From IMG/VR virus record IMGVR_UViG_3300025137_000112, positions 1 to 36,856 of that record: a stretch of DNA of 36,856 bases, one strand, 5' to 3'. The position numbers were made by a program, and so were the translations under genes. This stretch comes from a virus. Within the stretch, counting starts at the first letter, position 1. Each line of letters starts with the position of its first letter. Positions 14,028 through 22,048 of the stretch are shown in pieces. Below the pieces are notes generated by a model, which made no database searches, was not told the origin of the DNA, and was given only the letters and a program-made list of their open reading frames with translations.

Positions 14028-14245
14028 TCTATGTCCCCTCTCATGTAGTCGTCGATTAAACTCAAAAAATCTTCAAGTTCTGATTTAACTAATTTAAAAT
14101 TAGTAGCTCTATGCTCTGAACTTAGTTGTTGAAAACCAGGTAGTTCTTCTACTTTATTAATTGCCATAACAGCTTCTTCTACTCTCGCGTAAAGATCTTC
14201 CATCTCAAATCTTTTTTCTAAGTAATATGCTCCTGTTTTACTCAT
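14024..14245 (-). CDS. Small helical hypothetical protein
   Basis: 73 residues, strongly helical (RFEMEDLYARVEEAVMAINKVEE, KLVKSELEDFLSLIDDY). AAGGAAAGAG lies before the ATG. It is in the same leftward unit as the ParB-like gene and the RHH-like gene, with which it shares an ATGA overlap. No family recognised. Confidence 0.65.
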   Translation of the reverse strand: MSKTGAYYLEKRFEMEDLYARVEEAVMAINKVEELPGFQQLSSEHRATNFKLVKSELEDFLSLIDDYMRGDIE

Positions 14246-14262
14246 TCTCTTTCCTTTCTATT

Positions 14263-15009
14263 CTATTCTAAAAAGTATTTAGCTTTGTCTCTATTTCTAT
14301 AATTATGAAGACGAAGAATACTTTTTAAGTTGTCCATGGTTTGATAAGCGTTTTTCCATTCGTATGGAAACCTTTCAAAGTTTTCTATAAAACGATAAGT
14401 ATCAAATTCTTTTACTTTTCTAAGCTTCATTAAGGCTCTGATAAAGTATTGCCTGTTCCATATTTTTATAGGGACCCCAGAACTTTTAAACATTTTAATC
14501 AAACCTTTGATCATTTCATATACCTCAAGAGATAAAATGAAATTACCTGATTTAAAATCAGTAGTGCTGCACTTAACATCAGGCTTGCCTTTTGAAAATT
14601 CAGCGCAGGCATGTAAAATAAAAGAGTGAGATACTCCTAATTTGAAGAGATCCATATATCTTACGTAATCAGAATTGTCCTCTGATACAGCATAAGAATT
14701 TCCAATATTAACTGATGTCCAATTTTTTTGATCTTTATTGATGGCTCTGATTAAATCTAAAATTTTATCGTCAGAAGAAAGTATGTTATCGAATACATAC
14801 TTAACTGGCATTCCTAAATTTTCACAAGCTTTCAATCTGTGTTGTCCATCCATGACGCTTTTGTCTTTTGTCAATAAGATAGGATTCTTCAAACCAAATT
14901 GTTTAATTTGTTTTTGAAGTCTTTTAACTCGATCTTTTTCAATCGGTCTGTTCCCGTTAATTAACGAAAACATATCGTAGTTTTGTGTTTCGTATATTTG
15001 ATGTTTCAT
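14263..15009 (-). CDS. ParB/sulfiredoxin-fold domain protein
   Basis: 248 residues from the second ATG, chosen because AAGGA sits about 8 bases before it; an ATG at 15033 would add 8 residues with no such site. Residues 12-90 are ParB-like: ..DRVKRLQKQIKQFGLKNPILLTKD then VMDGQHRLKAC (52-62). The GQHR box binds nucleotide in ParB/Srx-fold proteins. The C-terminal 150 residues are basic and unassigned. Stand-alone phage members may be nucleases, NTPases or modification enzymes. It has its own promoter and follows the cyclotransferase-like gene. Confidence 0.78.
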   Translation of the reverse strand: MKHQIYETQNYDMFSLINGNRPIEKDRVKRLQKQIKQFGLKNPILLTKDKSVMDGQHRLKACENLGMPVKYVFDNILSSDDKILDLIRAINKDQKNWTSVNIGNSYAVSEDNSDYVRYMDLFKLGVSHSFILHACAEFSKGKPDVKCSTTDFKSGNFILSLEVYEMIKGLIKMFKSSGVPIKIWNRQYFIRALMKLRKVKEFDTYRFIENFERFPYEWKNAYQTMDNLKSILRLHNYRNRDKAKYFLE

Positions 15010-15051
15010 CTTTGATTCCTTTTGGTTTTTCATTCTGTAGTTATATATAAT

Positions 15052-15081
15052 ATTATATAATAACTCCTACTTAAATGTCAA
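15052..15081 (-). promoter_or_regulatory. Sigma70-type promoter for the ParB-like gene
   Basis: Minus strand TTGACA (15076-15081) with TATAAT (15052-15057, 18-base spacer) or TATATA (15054-15059, 16-base spacer). The -35 lies in the last codons of the cyclotransferase-like gene. It starts TTGACATT like the other phage promoters. Confidence 0.65.
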
Positions 15082-15541
15082 GCCTTGTTGCAGAATAATT
15101 AACTGCTTCTTCCAAAGGTTGAGTAGGCAAATCGCAATCAATGTAGCCTCTGACGATAGTTTCCAAGTAAGATTCTGAAGGAGGATAAACTATATTCTTA
15201 TCCACCATGGAGTAGAACATAATTCTTTGAGGCACAAACCTATCAAGTTTATCGCTCCAATTATTATAATATTTTTTTATATACAGATTTGGGTAGCCCT
15301 CATACCTATCAAGAGATCTTTCACACTCCTCTGTTATTGTAAATAATGCACCTAATACTGACTTATCTTTGGACTGTTGCACATCTGCAACACTTCTAAA
15401 AACTAGTTCATACTCTGGTAATTCAAAAGTATCTACATACTCTGATTTGGGGCACCTAATTTTCATATGCTGATGATTCATGTTTGAACCATAAGCAAAG
15501 TAATACTTTATTTCTTTTTCTTTTTGCTTTCTATTAGCCAT
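15071..15541 (-). CDS. Gamma-glutamylcyclotransferase-like (GGCT/AIG2) protein
   Basis: 156 residues. FAYGSNMN (15-22) is the substrate loop of the GGCT fold. VLGALFTIT (62-70) and LDRYEGYPNLY (77-87) follow, with E81 as the catalytic glutamate. Such enzymes release 5-oxoproline from gamma-glutamyl amines or amides. In published analyses of amidoligase systems, GGCT-like and class II amidotransferase proteins accompany amidoligases, so this gene may work with 6129-8293 although it is 7 kb away and on the other strand. It overlaps the SNF2-like gene by 34 bases. Confidence 0.83.
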   Translation of the reverse strand: MANRKQKEKEIKYYFAYGSNMNHQHMKIRCPKSEYVDTFELPEYELVFRSVADVQQSKDKSVLGALFTITEECERSLDRYEGYPNLYIKKYYNNWSDKLDRFVPQRIMFYSMVDKNIVYPPSESYLETIVRGYIDCDLPTQPLEEAVNYSATRLDI

Positions 15542-16974
15542 TCTTTTAATGTTTCTCCTAATGACTGTGAGGCCAAGTCAATTTTATTACGCAAACTACT
15601 CACGATATTTTCATCAACTGTCTTCTCACAAATTAAATCAATGTATGTGACATTGTTCTTCTGACCGATTCTGTGTGCTCGATCTTCTGATTGTATTCTT
15701 TTCTCTAAGTCATAATTATTAGAGTAATATACAACAGTATGAGCAGCAGTTAGTGTTAGTCCGTAGCCTCCGGTCTGTTGATTAGCTACAAAAAACCTAA
15801 CAGGACTTTGTGAATCCTGAAACGTCTTTACTATCTCTTGTCTATCCTTATCTTTGGTATCTCCAAAATAAGTGACAACGCTATCTTCTCCAAATTTCTT
15901 TTCTAAGTTTTGTTTTATATCAAAAATAGAATGACGATAGTTTGCCCAGATAATAACCTTGCCGTCTACTTCTTCTAATACATCTAATAACTCAGTCATA
16001 CGATTATTCTTAATTGGAATGGGCGGTGATCCGTCGTCCGTGGGTAAGTGACCACAAGTAATCTGATGTAGTCTAAGAAGCATGGTCATTGTATTATTAA
16101 CCGATAATGTTTCTCCATCTAATTGAGCTATAGCAAAGGTAGATAGATCGTTATAAAGTTTTTCTTGTTCCTTGGTTAGTTCAATATATCTAGGAGAATA
16201 AATTTTCGAAGGTAAGTCTAAGCAATCTTCTTTCAAGACTCTAAAAGAAAACTGACCAAGCCTGTAAGATAATTCGTCTAAGTTCCTAAAGCCTACAACA
16301 TGATTAAAAGAATGTGTCGAAGAATGTCTTTTAACCTCAATAGCGTATCGGGCCTTATAGGCATAGTAGGAACTAAAACCTAAGAGATCTTCATTCAAAA
16401 ATTGACACTGCGAATAAAGGTCAAGAGGATTCTTAGTGACAGGAGATCCTGTTAAAATTCTTCTGTACTTAGCAAAGCGAGACGCTTTTACTAAATTTTT
16501 TGTACGGCTAGCTCCCATAGTTTTGATTGTAGTGCTTTCATCTACAGCTAATAAACTAATGGTCGAGTTCAAATATCTAGCTAAAAATTCTGCGGCAGGT
16601 TTATTCGACAAAGCTTCTATGTTCATCAAGAATATATCTAGTCCATCAAAAGTTTCGGATAGCTTATCAATATTTTTTTTGTCTTCTTTATTTCTAGAAC
16701 TGGGGGCTACCCAAGTAGTAATTCTTGTTTCAATATGATCAGGTAAGTGTGCGGGTATTTCTAATCTTTCCCAATTACGATACACACCTTTGGGGGCGAT
16801 AACGACAGCAGCGTTAATTTCTTTCTTATCGTAAAGCATAGCAATATTATCTATCAATACTTTTGATTTGCCTGTCCCCATTTCCATGAAGTATGCAAAA
16901 TTATCTTTGTCCCAACTACAACCTAATGCTTGTAATTGATGATTAAACGGCTTCGTCTTAAAATTCGGATACAT
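15508..16974 (-). CDS. SNF2-family (SF2) DNA helicase/translocase
   Basis: 488 residues. Motif I is EMGTGKSKVLIDN (31-43), motif II LLAVDESTTIK with DEST (145-148) and motif III LTGSPVTKNPLDLY (174-187). The C-terminal lobe has VIIWANYRHS, QQTGGYGLTL and RIQSEDRAHRIGQKN (motif VI). This is the compact phage form of SNF2 ATPases, which move on dsDNA and help replication, recombination or exclusion of host proteins. It has its own TTGACA/TATATA promoter and is the first large gene of the leftward block. Confidence 0.9.
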   Translation of the reverse strand: MYPNFKTKPFNHQLQALGCSWDKDNFAYFMEMGTGKSKVLIDNIAMLYDKKEINAAVVIAPKGVYRNWERLEIPAHLPDHIETRITTWVAPSSRNKEDKKNIDKLSETFDGLDIFLMNIEALSNKPAAEFLARYLNSTISLLAVDESTTIKTMGASRTKNLVKASRFAKYRRILTGSPVTKNPLDLYSQCQFLNEDLLGFSSYYAYKARYAIEVKRHSSTHSFNHVVGFRNLDELSYRLGQFSFRVLKEDCLDLPSKIYSPRYIELTKEQEKLYNDLSTFAIAQLDGETLSVNNTMTMLLRLHQITCGHLPTDDGSPPIPIKNNRMTELLDVLEEVDGKVIIWANYRHSIFDIKQNLEKKFGEDSVVTYFGDTKDKDRQEIVKTFQDSQSPVRFFVANQQTGGYGLTLTAAHTVVYYSNNYDLEKRIQSEDRAHRIGQKNNVTYIDLICEKTVDENIVSSLRNKIDLASQSLGETLKEWLIESKKKKK

Positions 16975-16998
16975 ATGTTTTAAACTTTCTAATTTCTT

Positions 16999-17026
16999 TA
17001 TATAGGATAAGCTATAAGATTGTCAA
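16999..17026 (-). promoter_or_regulatory. Sigma70-type promoter for the SNF2 helicase gene
   Basis: Minus strand TTGACA (17021-17026), 16 bases, TATATA (16999-17004), giving a leader of about 18 bases before the ATG at 16974. The -35 lies at the end of the 67-residue gene. Confidence 0.65.
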
Positions 17027-17215
17027 GTCTTTTGAAACACAAAAAGAAGTCATGTGTAGATCGGGTGTAGCGATTGTAGAATATAAGTCTTGAGCAGCAG
17101 CTCTACATTCTTGTAGAGAAGTAAAGGTATATTTGAATTCTTCTTCAATACAGGTCTGATCTAACGGAATTGTTTGATCATTTATACACATCCAAATTAA
17201 CATAAAATATTTCAT
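17012..17215 (-). CDS. Small Cys-containing hypothetical protein
   Basis: 67 residues with a hydrophobic start (MKYFMLIWMCIND) and cysteines at 10, 22, 37 and 58 around a helix (LQECRAAAQDLYS). The layout resembles the 62-residue protein at 11561-11749. A periplasm-facing or disulfide-bonded peptide is possible. It is divergent from the gene at 17272. Confidence 0.6.
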   Translation of the reverse strand: MKYFMLIWMCINDQTIPLDQTCIEEEFKYTFTSLQECRAAAQDLYSTIATPDLHMTSFCVSKDLTIL

Positions 17216-17271
17216 AGTTGAAATACTATAATAAATATTCTACTACTTGTAGTATAAAAGAAAGAAAGAAA
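17216..17271. promoter_or_regulatory. Divergent promoter region with TACTAC..GTAGTA palindrome
   Basis: 56 bases between divergent genes. TATAAT (17227-17232) reads toward the replication genes. TACTAC-TT-GTAGTA (17241-17254) is a perfect 14-base palindrome just downstream, well placed for a repressor. No good -35 is seen. Confidence 0.45.
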
Positions 17272-17592
17272 ATGAAAAAAGTATTTATTACGACTAACAC
17301 TAAGCTGCCTACTGGTGGTTATCGGGATGTTTCAGATTGTGAAAGATTCGGAACGCCTATCATTATGTTTGAAAATCCTAAACAGATTCAAGTAAATTCT
17401 AACAGATTTGCTTTTTCAGTAGAGAAAAAACTAAAAGATTTTACATCTGAGGATTTTTTATTATTGATGGGAGACCCCGTATTAATTGGGATTGTTTGCG
17501 CTGTCGCAGCAAAAATTACAAATAATAATTTTAAGGTCTTGAAATGGGACAGAGAGAGTGCTATATATATTCCTATAACAATAGAATTATAA
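17272..17592 (+). CDS. Hypothetical protein at the head of the replication operon
   Basis: 106 residues from ATG (MKKVFITTNTKLPTGGYRDV). An in-frame TTG 54 bases upstream lies before the predicted -10, so I reject it. The sequence is alpha/beta in character, with a short hydrophobic run (LLLMGDPVLIGIVCAVAA). No family recognised. It ends 13 bases before the next gene. Confidence 0.65.
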   Translation: MKKVFITTNTKLPTGGYRDVSDCERFGTPIIMFENPKQIQVNSNRFAFSVEKKLKDFTSEDFLLLMGDPVLIGIVCAVAAKITNNNFKVLKWDRESAIYIPITIEL

Positions 17593-17605
17593 TAAGGAGT
17601 TTTAT

Positions 17606-18169
17606 ATGGGTCTATTAGATAAAGCTTACGAACAGTCTAAGATCAATTCTTTAGACAGCTCAGAAGTAAAAGATGTTGGTGAAGCCTGCAACGAACTAGA
17701 TAATGTTCGTCAGTCTCTCGCTAATAAAGAATCAGAAATTAAACAACTCAAAGATAGAGAGTATCAATTAGAAAACGAAGTGATACCAAGTTTCTTTGAA
17801 TCGGCAGGTGTGTCCTCAATTAGTTTGATGGATGGTAGTAAAGTTTCTATCAAAGATCAAACAAGAGCAAACATCACACAAGAGAATGAAGACTTTTGTT
17901 TTGATTGGTTAAAGCAATCAGGACTGGATGACGTTATTAAAAATAATGTTGTGTTGACATTTGGCCGTGGACAAGATTCCGATGCTGTTAATATTATGAA
18001 CGAATTACAAGACCGAGGTCTTTATCCTAGTAATAAAAAAGCAGTAGCATGGAATACCTTAGCTAAACTTGTAGAAGAACAGATCGGAAAAGGTTCAATG
18101 CCGTCTGATATTCAAGCTAAGTTCGGGGTTTACACCCAGAAGAAAGTAAAGATTGATCGTAAAAAATAA
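17606..18169 (+). CDS. Conserved replication-region protein with N-terminal coiled coil
   Basis: 187 residues. Residues 25-60 form a coiled coil (DNVRQSLANKESEIKQLKD). Then follow LMDGSKVSIKDQTRAN and a C-terminal end FGVYTQKKVKIDRKK. Proteins with this plan sit next to the SSB-like gene in many marine phage contigs; they are uncharacterised. AAGGAG is 7 bases before the ATG. A role as partner of the SSB-like protein is an inference from position. Confidence 0.7.
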   Translation: MGLLDKAYEQSKINSLDSSEVKDVGEACNELDNVRQSLANKESEIKQLKDREYQLENEVIPSFFESAGVSSISLMDGSKVSIKDQTRANITQENEDFCFDWLKQSGLDDVIKNNVVLTFGRGQDSDAVNIMNELQDRGLYPSNKKAVAWNTLAKLVEEQIGKGSMPSDIQAKFGVYTQKKVKIDRKK

Positions 18170-18192
18170 AAATAAAAAAGGAAAAACTACAA

Positions 18193-18981
18193 ATGACAAA
18201 CGCAAAAACTAACGGCTCTGTAGCCGTAAAGGCAGAAACCTTACCTTCAGTCAAGATGGAAAATCTTGAGAAGTTTGCAGGTACAGGATTAGATACCATT
18301 ACGACAGATGATATCGCAACTCCAAGACTTAAAGTTTTGGCAGCACTATCTCCTGAGATAGAAGAAATTGAAGGCGCAAAAGCTGGAATGATCTTAAACT
18401 CAGTGAGCAAGAAAGCATACTCAGGACAAGACGGAATCAAAGTCGTTGTCTGTGGGTATGACAAAGTATGGTTGGAATGGACAGACAGAGGAAAAGGTTC
18501 TTCTGCTCCTGTCAATATCTTTTCACCAAAAGATAAACCAACTAATGCGGTGCGTGGAGATGACGGAAAGTTCCGTCTTGAGAACGGAAACTATTTAGAA
18601 GAATGTGCAAACTTTTATGTGCTTCTTTTAAATGGCGGAGTAGCTCCCGAGCCTGCGATCATATCAATGAAAGCAACACAACTAAAGGCCGCTCGTAGTT
18701 GGGCGTATAGCTTAAAGAATGAGTTTATTCAGAATCCTACAAGTAAAAAACTTTTCTTAGCTCCTAGTTGGTATCGTGTTTATAACTTAACTACTACCAA
18801 GCAACAAAACGATAAAGGTTCTTGGTATGGGTGGGTTGTTAATAAGGACGAATTCCTTAACCACGAAGGTACTTTTGATATGGCGGCTAACTTCAACGAA
18901 TCAGTCAGAGGCGGTAAAGTGACACCGAAGTATGACGATGAAGCTGATAGTTCAAGTTCAGGTCAAGACACTCCGTTTTAA
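18193..18981 (+). CDS. Probable ssDNA-binding protein with acidic SSB-like tail
   Basis: 262 residues. The central part (about 35-225) is beta-rich with aromatic and basic residues (GIKVVVCGYDKVWLEWTDRG, ARSWAYSLKNEF). The end reads YDDEADSSSSGQDTPF: an acidic, Ser-rich tail with a terminal Pro-Phe, as in bacterial SSB (DDDIPF) and analogous to the acidic tail of T7 gp2.5. That tip docks replication partners. The gene directly precedes the primase (TAATG overlap), the expected place. The OB fold is not provable by eye. Confidence 0.65.
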   Translation: MTNAKTNGSVAVKAETLPSVKMENLEKFAGTGLDTITTDDIATPRLKVLAALSPEIEEIEGAKAGMILNSVSKKAYSGQDGIKVVVCGYDKVWLEWTDRGKGSSAPVNIFSPKDKPTNAVRGDDGKFRLENGNYLEECANFYVLLLNGGVAPEPAIISMKATQLKAARSWAYSLKNEFIQNPTSKKLFLAPSWYRVYNLTTTKQQNDKGSWYGWVVNKDEFLNHEGTFDMAANFNESVRGGKVTPKYDDEADSSSSGQDTPF

Positions 18982-20540
18982 TGAACGATAGGGTCTCTAA
19001 ATTTAGAGAGATCTTTCTAGGGTTGGAGCGTGCATATGGTACGTTCCAACCTAAAGAAAGTCTCAGAGAAGATAATAAAGCAGAAGGCGAAACTTGGATT
19101 CGCAAGAAACCTTTAGAAGATTCTTTATGGGAAGATCACTTATCTGGTGCGTGGCCTAGCCTTGGCATTTTTCCTATTAATGATGAGGATAAATGTCGTT
19201 GGGGATGTATAGATGTGGATGAATATCCACTTGATCATGTATCAATTGCAAAAAAATTATCAGAAAAAAAATTACCTTTTATTGTTTCTAAATCTAAGAG
19301 TGGCGGTGCTCACATATTTTTGTTTTTTAAAGAATATGTTCCCGCAGGTTTAGTTCATAATAAAATAAAAGAGTTAGCGGCTTTCATGGGTCTAGGACAT
19401 TGTGAAGTATTTCCAAAACAAGAAAGACTAATGAGAGAAGGCAACCCTAAAGATTGGGAAGTAGGTAGCTTTCTTAATATGCCATATCACAATGGCTTAG
19501 AACATACAGACAGATACGCTTTTAGTGATGAGGGAAACACTTTGAGTTTAGAAGAGTTTATAAAAGAAGTTGATCAGAAATCTATTACCCTTGAAGAGTT
19601 AAAAAAATTATCTTTGAAAAAAGAAAATTCAGAATTCTCTGATGCGCCTTACTGTATCGAAGCTTACTTAACAGAAAACAAAACAGTTCAACCAGGAAGT
19701 AGAGATAACTTTCTTTTTCAGTATGCAGTTTTTGCTAAGAAAAAGTATGGCGAAACATACGAAGAAGAAGTTCATAAATTTCATCACAAGTATTTTGAAG
19801 ATCCACTTAGACCAAAAGAAATAGAAAAAATTATTAAGCAAGCAGAGAAAAAAGATTGGGGGTACAAATGTAAAGATCAACCCATGTGTTCTTTTTGTAA
19901 TAAAACCAAGTGTCGTGTTAGAAAATATGGTGTGGGGGATAGTAATGTTGTAAGCGATGTTGGAAACGTTATTCAATATGGAGACAATGAAGATACCATT
20001 TATCATGTCACTATTAATCAAGAGCAAACAATTGTTTGCGGTGTAGAAGAATTATACGACCAACATAAGTTTAGAAAAAAATGTTTAGTTAAATTAGGGT
20101 CTATGCCTTCCATGATGAAGAGAGAAGATTGGGACTACTACATCACAGATATAGTTTCAAAAGCAATCAAGGTTAGATCAGAGTTTGAAATGACACCTGA
20201 GGGTGAGTTTAGAAATGTACTAACGAGGTATATATCTAATCAAGCTAATGCTATGGACATTGATGATATTCTTAATGGTCAATGTTTCGTGGAAGATGAG
20301 GAAAGCAAAGTGTATTTTCGTATGGATCAGCTTCAAGAGTATATGCGCAATCGAAGATATATAGCTTTAAGCTCTAATCAAATGGGTATCTTTTTGAGAA
20401 ACTTAGGTGGCGATTGCTCTAAAAGAAAACTAAATGGTAAATCGGCACAGCTTGTGTGGTGGGTGCCTAGTGAAAAGTTTGCTAGTAAAAAAGTTGTAGA
20501 AGTTCAAGAAGAAAAAGTCGAGGAGGCAATACCATTTTAA
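18981..20540 (+). CDS. Archaeo-eukaryotic-type primase (AEP/TOTE-like) with Zn cluster
   Basis: 519 residues. RWGCIDVDEYPLD (74-86) gives the DxD metal motif (D78, D80), KSGGAHIFLFF (106-116) the sGxH motif (H111), then EVFPKQ (142-147) and SFLNMPYHNG (163-172). This is the catalytic core of AEP primases of the kind also found in TOTE elements. After a PriCT-like helical part come C297, C303, C306 and C311, a probable Zn site. The C-terminal 200 residues are unassigned, and the end is EEKVEEAIPF, an SSB-like tip. It makes primers for the family A polymerase encoded downstream. Confidence 0.82.
   Translation: MNDRVSKFREIFLGLERAYGTFQPKESLREDNKAEGETWIRKKPLEDSLWEDHLSGAWPSLGIFPINDEDKCRWGCIDVDEYPLDHVSIAKKLSEKKLPFIVSKSKSGGAHIFLFFKEYVPAGLVHNKIKELAAFMGLGHCEVFPKQERLMREGNPKDWEVGSFLNMPYHNGLEHTDRYAFSDEGNTLSLEEFIKEVDQKSITLEELKKLSLKKENSEFSDAPYCIEAYLTENKTVQPGSRDNFLFQYAVFAKKKYGETYEEEVHKFHHKYFEDPLRPKEIEKIIKQAEKKDWGYKCKDQPMCSFCNKTKCRVRKYGVGDSNVVSDVGNVIQYGDNEDTIYHVTINQEQTIVCGVEELYDQHKFRKKCLVKLGSMPSMMKREDWDYYITDIVSKAIKVRSEFEMTPEGEFRNVLTRYISNQANAMDIDDILNGQCFVEDEESKVYFRMDQLQEYMRNRRYIALSSNQMGIFLRNLGGDCSKRKLNGKSAQLVWWVPSEKFASKKVVEVQEEKVEEAIPF
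20521..20536 (+). promoter_or_regulatory. Shine-Dalgarno AGGAGG and candidate ATT start of the helicase
   Basis: AGGAGG (20521-20526), spacer CAATACC (7 bases), ATT (20534-20536) in frame with the helicase Walker A. No in-frame ATG, GTG or TTG exists between the upstream stop (20486) and the TTG at 20591. The ATG at 20544 is out of frame and 17 bases from the Shine-Dalgarno. Confidence 0.55.
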
Positions 20541-22048
20541 ATAATGTTTGTAAGATAATAGGTCCTCCAGGCACAGGCAAGACAACAACATTGTTGAGAC
20601 TTGTAGAAGAACAGTTGTCCGAGGGCCGTGAGCCAGACAGGATTGGCTACTTTTCTTTTACTAAGAAAGCAACACAAGAAGCCATAGACAGGGCTTGTGC
20701 TAAGTTCAAATTACCTCGCAAAGAATTAAAATGGTTTAGGACACTACATAGTCTAGCTTATCAATGGCTTGGTTGTACTTACACTGACATGATTCAGAAA
20801 CAAGACTTCAAAGATTTTTACAGAGAGTATGGAATAGATATTTCTAAATCAATTAAAACTGATGATGTTCCTTTTGGAGAAGAGGACTCAGGATTATCTT
20901 TGTTAGATTTATATCGTGTTAAGAATACTTCGTTAGAAGAAGAGTTTAGAAAACATGGGCACGTTAAAGGGGGACTTCAGAGACTACAAAGAATTGATAA
21001 GCTTTATCGTTTGTTTAAAAAACAAAGAGGTGTCAAAGATTATACAGATTTAATTACAGAGTTTAATAAGATAGATCAATCTCCTCGATTAGACATTGTG
21101 ATTGTTGATGAGGTACAGGATTTAAAACCAAACGAATGGCAAATGGTTAAAATCATGATGAGACAGGCACAGGCGACTTACCTAGCAGGAGACGATGATC
21201 AAGCTATTTATTCTTGGAGTGGAGCTGATGTATCTAAACTCATAGATCTAGACTGTCATTTGCAAGTTTTAAATCAATCCTATAGAATACCTAAAACAAT
21301 ATTCGCAAAGTCTAATAGTCTTGTGTCAAAAATAAAAAAAAGAATTAACAAAGAATGGCAACCTCGTAAAGAAGAAGGTCAAGTTCGTAATACAAATTTT
21401 GAAAGTATAAATCTCAATCAAGGTCAGTGGTTAATTTTAGGTAGAACTAATTATTATATTGATGAAGTTTCAAAAGAGTTGAAAAACAAGGGTTTTTTCT
21501 ATGAGAAAAATAATTATTTATCTATCAGCAACGACATTGCTACAGCTTATAGGTCTTGGATTGCGCTGCAAAACAAAGAAAGTATTTCTTATTCTAACGT
21601 AAAGATAATGTATCAATTTATATCTGTAGGAGAGAAAGGTGTTTCAAGAGGAAAAAAAGGTTTGCCTGGAGCGGATATAGAAGAGAAATATTCTTATGAA
21701 GTTTTATCAAAAGAATGGGGTTTAAATATACCTATTAGTTATTCTTGGGAGACAGCTCTTAGTAGGATTGTTGAATCAGATAGAAACTATATAAAGCATA
21801 TACTTAGAACTGGTCATAGCTTAGACGAGAAACCTAACATTAAACTGTCAACTATTCATGGGGCTAAGGGCGGTGAAAGTCAAAATGTAATTTTGTTTTC
21901 CGACATATCTAAAAGAATTAACGACAACATGTGGGTCAACAGAGATGACGAACGTAGAGTTTTTTATGTTGGTATGACTAGAGCAAAAGAAAATCTTTAC
22001 GTCATACCTTCTACTTCTCCTTATGAATTTGAGGAGGTCTTAAGATGA
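20534..22048 (+). CDS. UvrD/Rep-like SF1 helicase, apparent AUU start
   Basis: About 504 residues. Motifs: KIIGPPGTGKTTTLL (Walker A, 20552-20596), FSFTKKATQEA (Ia), IVDEVQDLKPNEW (II), YLAGDDDQAIYSWSGAD (III), LNQSYRIP (IV), STIHGAKGGESQ (V) and RRVFYVGMTRAKENLYV (VI). The first in-frame ATG/GTG/TTG is a TTG at 20591, which would delete most of Walker A. Upstream, the frame is open to 20489, and the best start is ATT at 20534, with AGGAGG 7 bases before it and overlapping the primase stop. The alternative is a one-base error or mutation after ATG 20544. It unwinds DNA at the fork. Confidence 0.85.
   Translation: MLNNVCKIIGPPGTGKTTTLLRLVEEQLSEGREPDRIGYFSFTKKATQEAIDRACAKFKLPRKELKWFRTLHSLAYQWLGCTYTDMIQKQDFKDFYREYGIDISKSIKTDDVPFGEEDSGLSLLDLYRVKNTSLEEEFRKHGHVKGGLQRLQRIDKLYRLFKKQRGVKDYTDLITEFNKIDQSPRLDIVIVDEVQDLKPNEWQMVKIMMRQAQATYLAGDDDQAIYSWSGADVSKLIDLDCHLQVLNQSYRIPKTIFAKSNSLVSKIKKRINKEWQPRKEEGQVRNTNFESINLNQGQWLILGRTNYYIDEVSKELKNKGFFYEKNNYLSISNDIATAYRSWIALQNKESISYSNVKIMYQFISVGEKGVSRGKKGLPGADIEEKYSYEVLSKEWGLNIPISYSWETALSRIVESDRNYIKHILRTGHSLDEKPNIKLSTIHGAKGGESQNVILFSDISKRINDNMWVNRDDERRVFYVGMTRAKENLYVIPSTSPYEFEEVLR

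Noticed and set aside
17218-17271. TTG start extending the 106-residue gene upstream by 18 codons
   Set aside because: The extension would cover the likely -10 and the palindrome and lacks a ribosome binding site; ATG 17272 is preferred.
20521-20545. Primase-helicase fusion by -1 slippage at CCA TTT TAA
   Set aside because: The sequence is not a good slippery heptamer (Phe tRNA would re-pair with AUU), and the perfect Shine-Dalgarno before ATT explains the data better.
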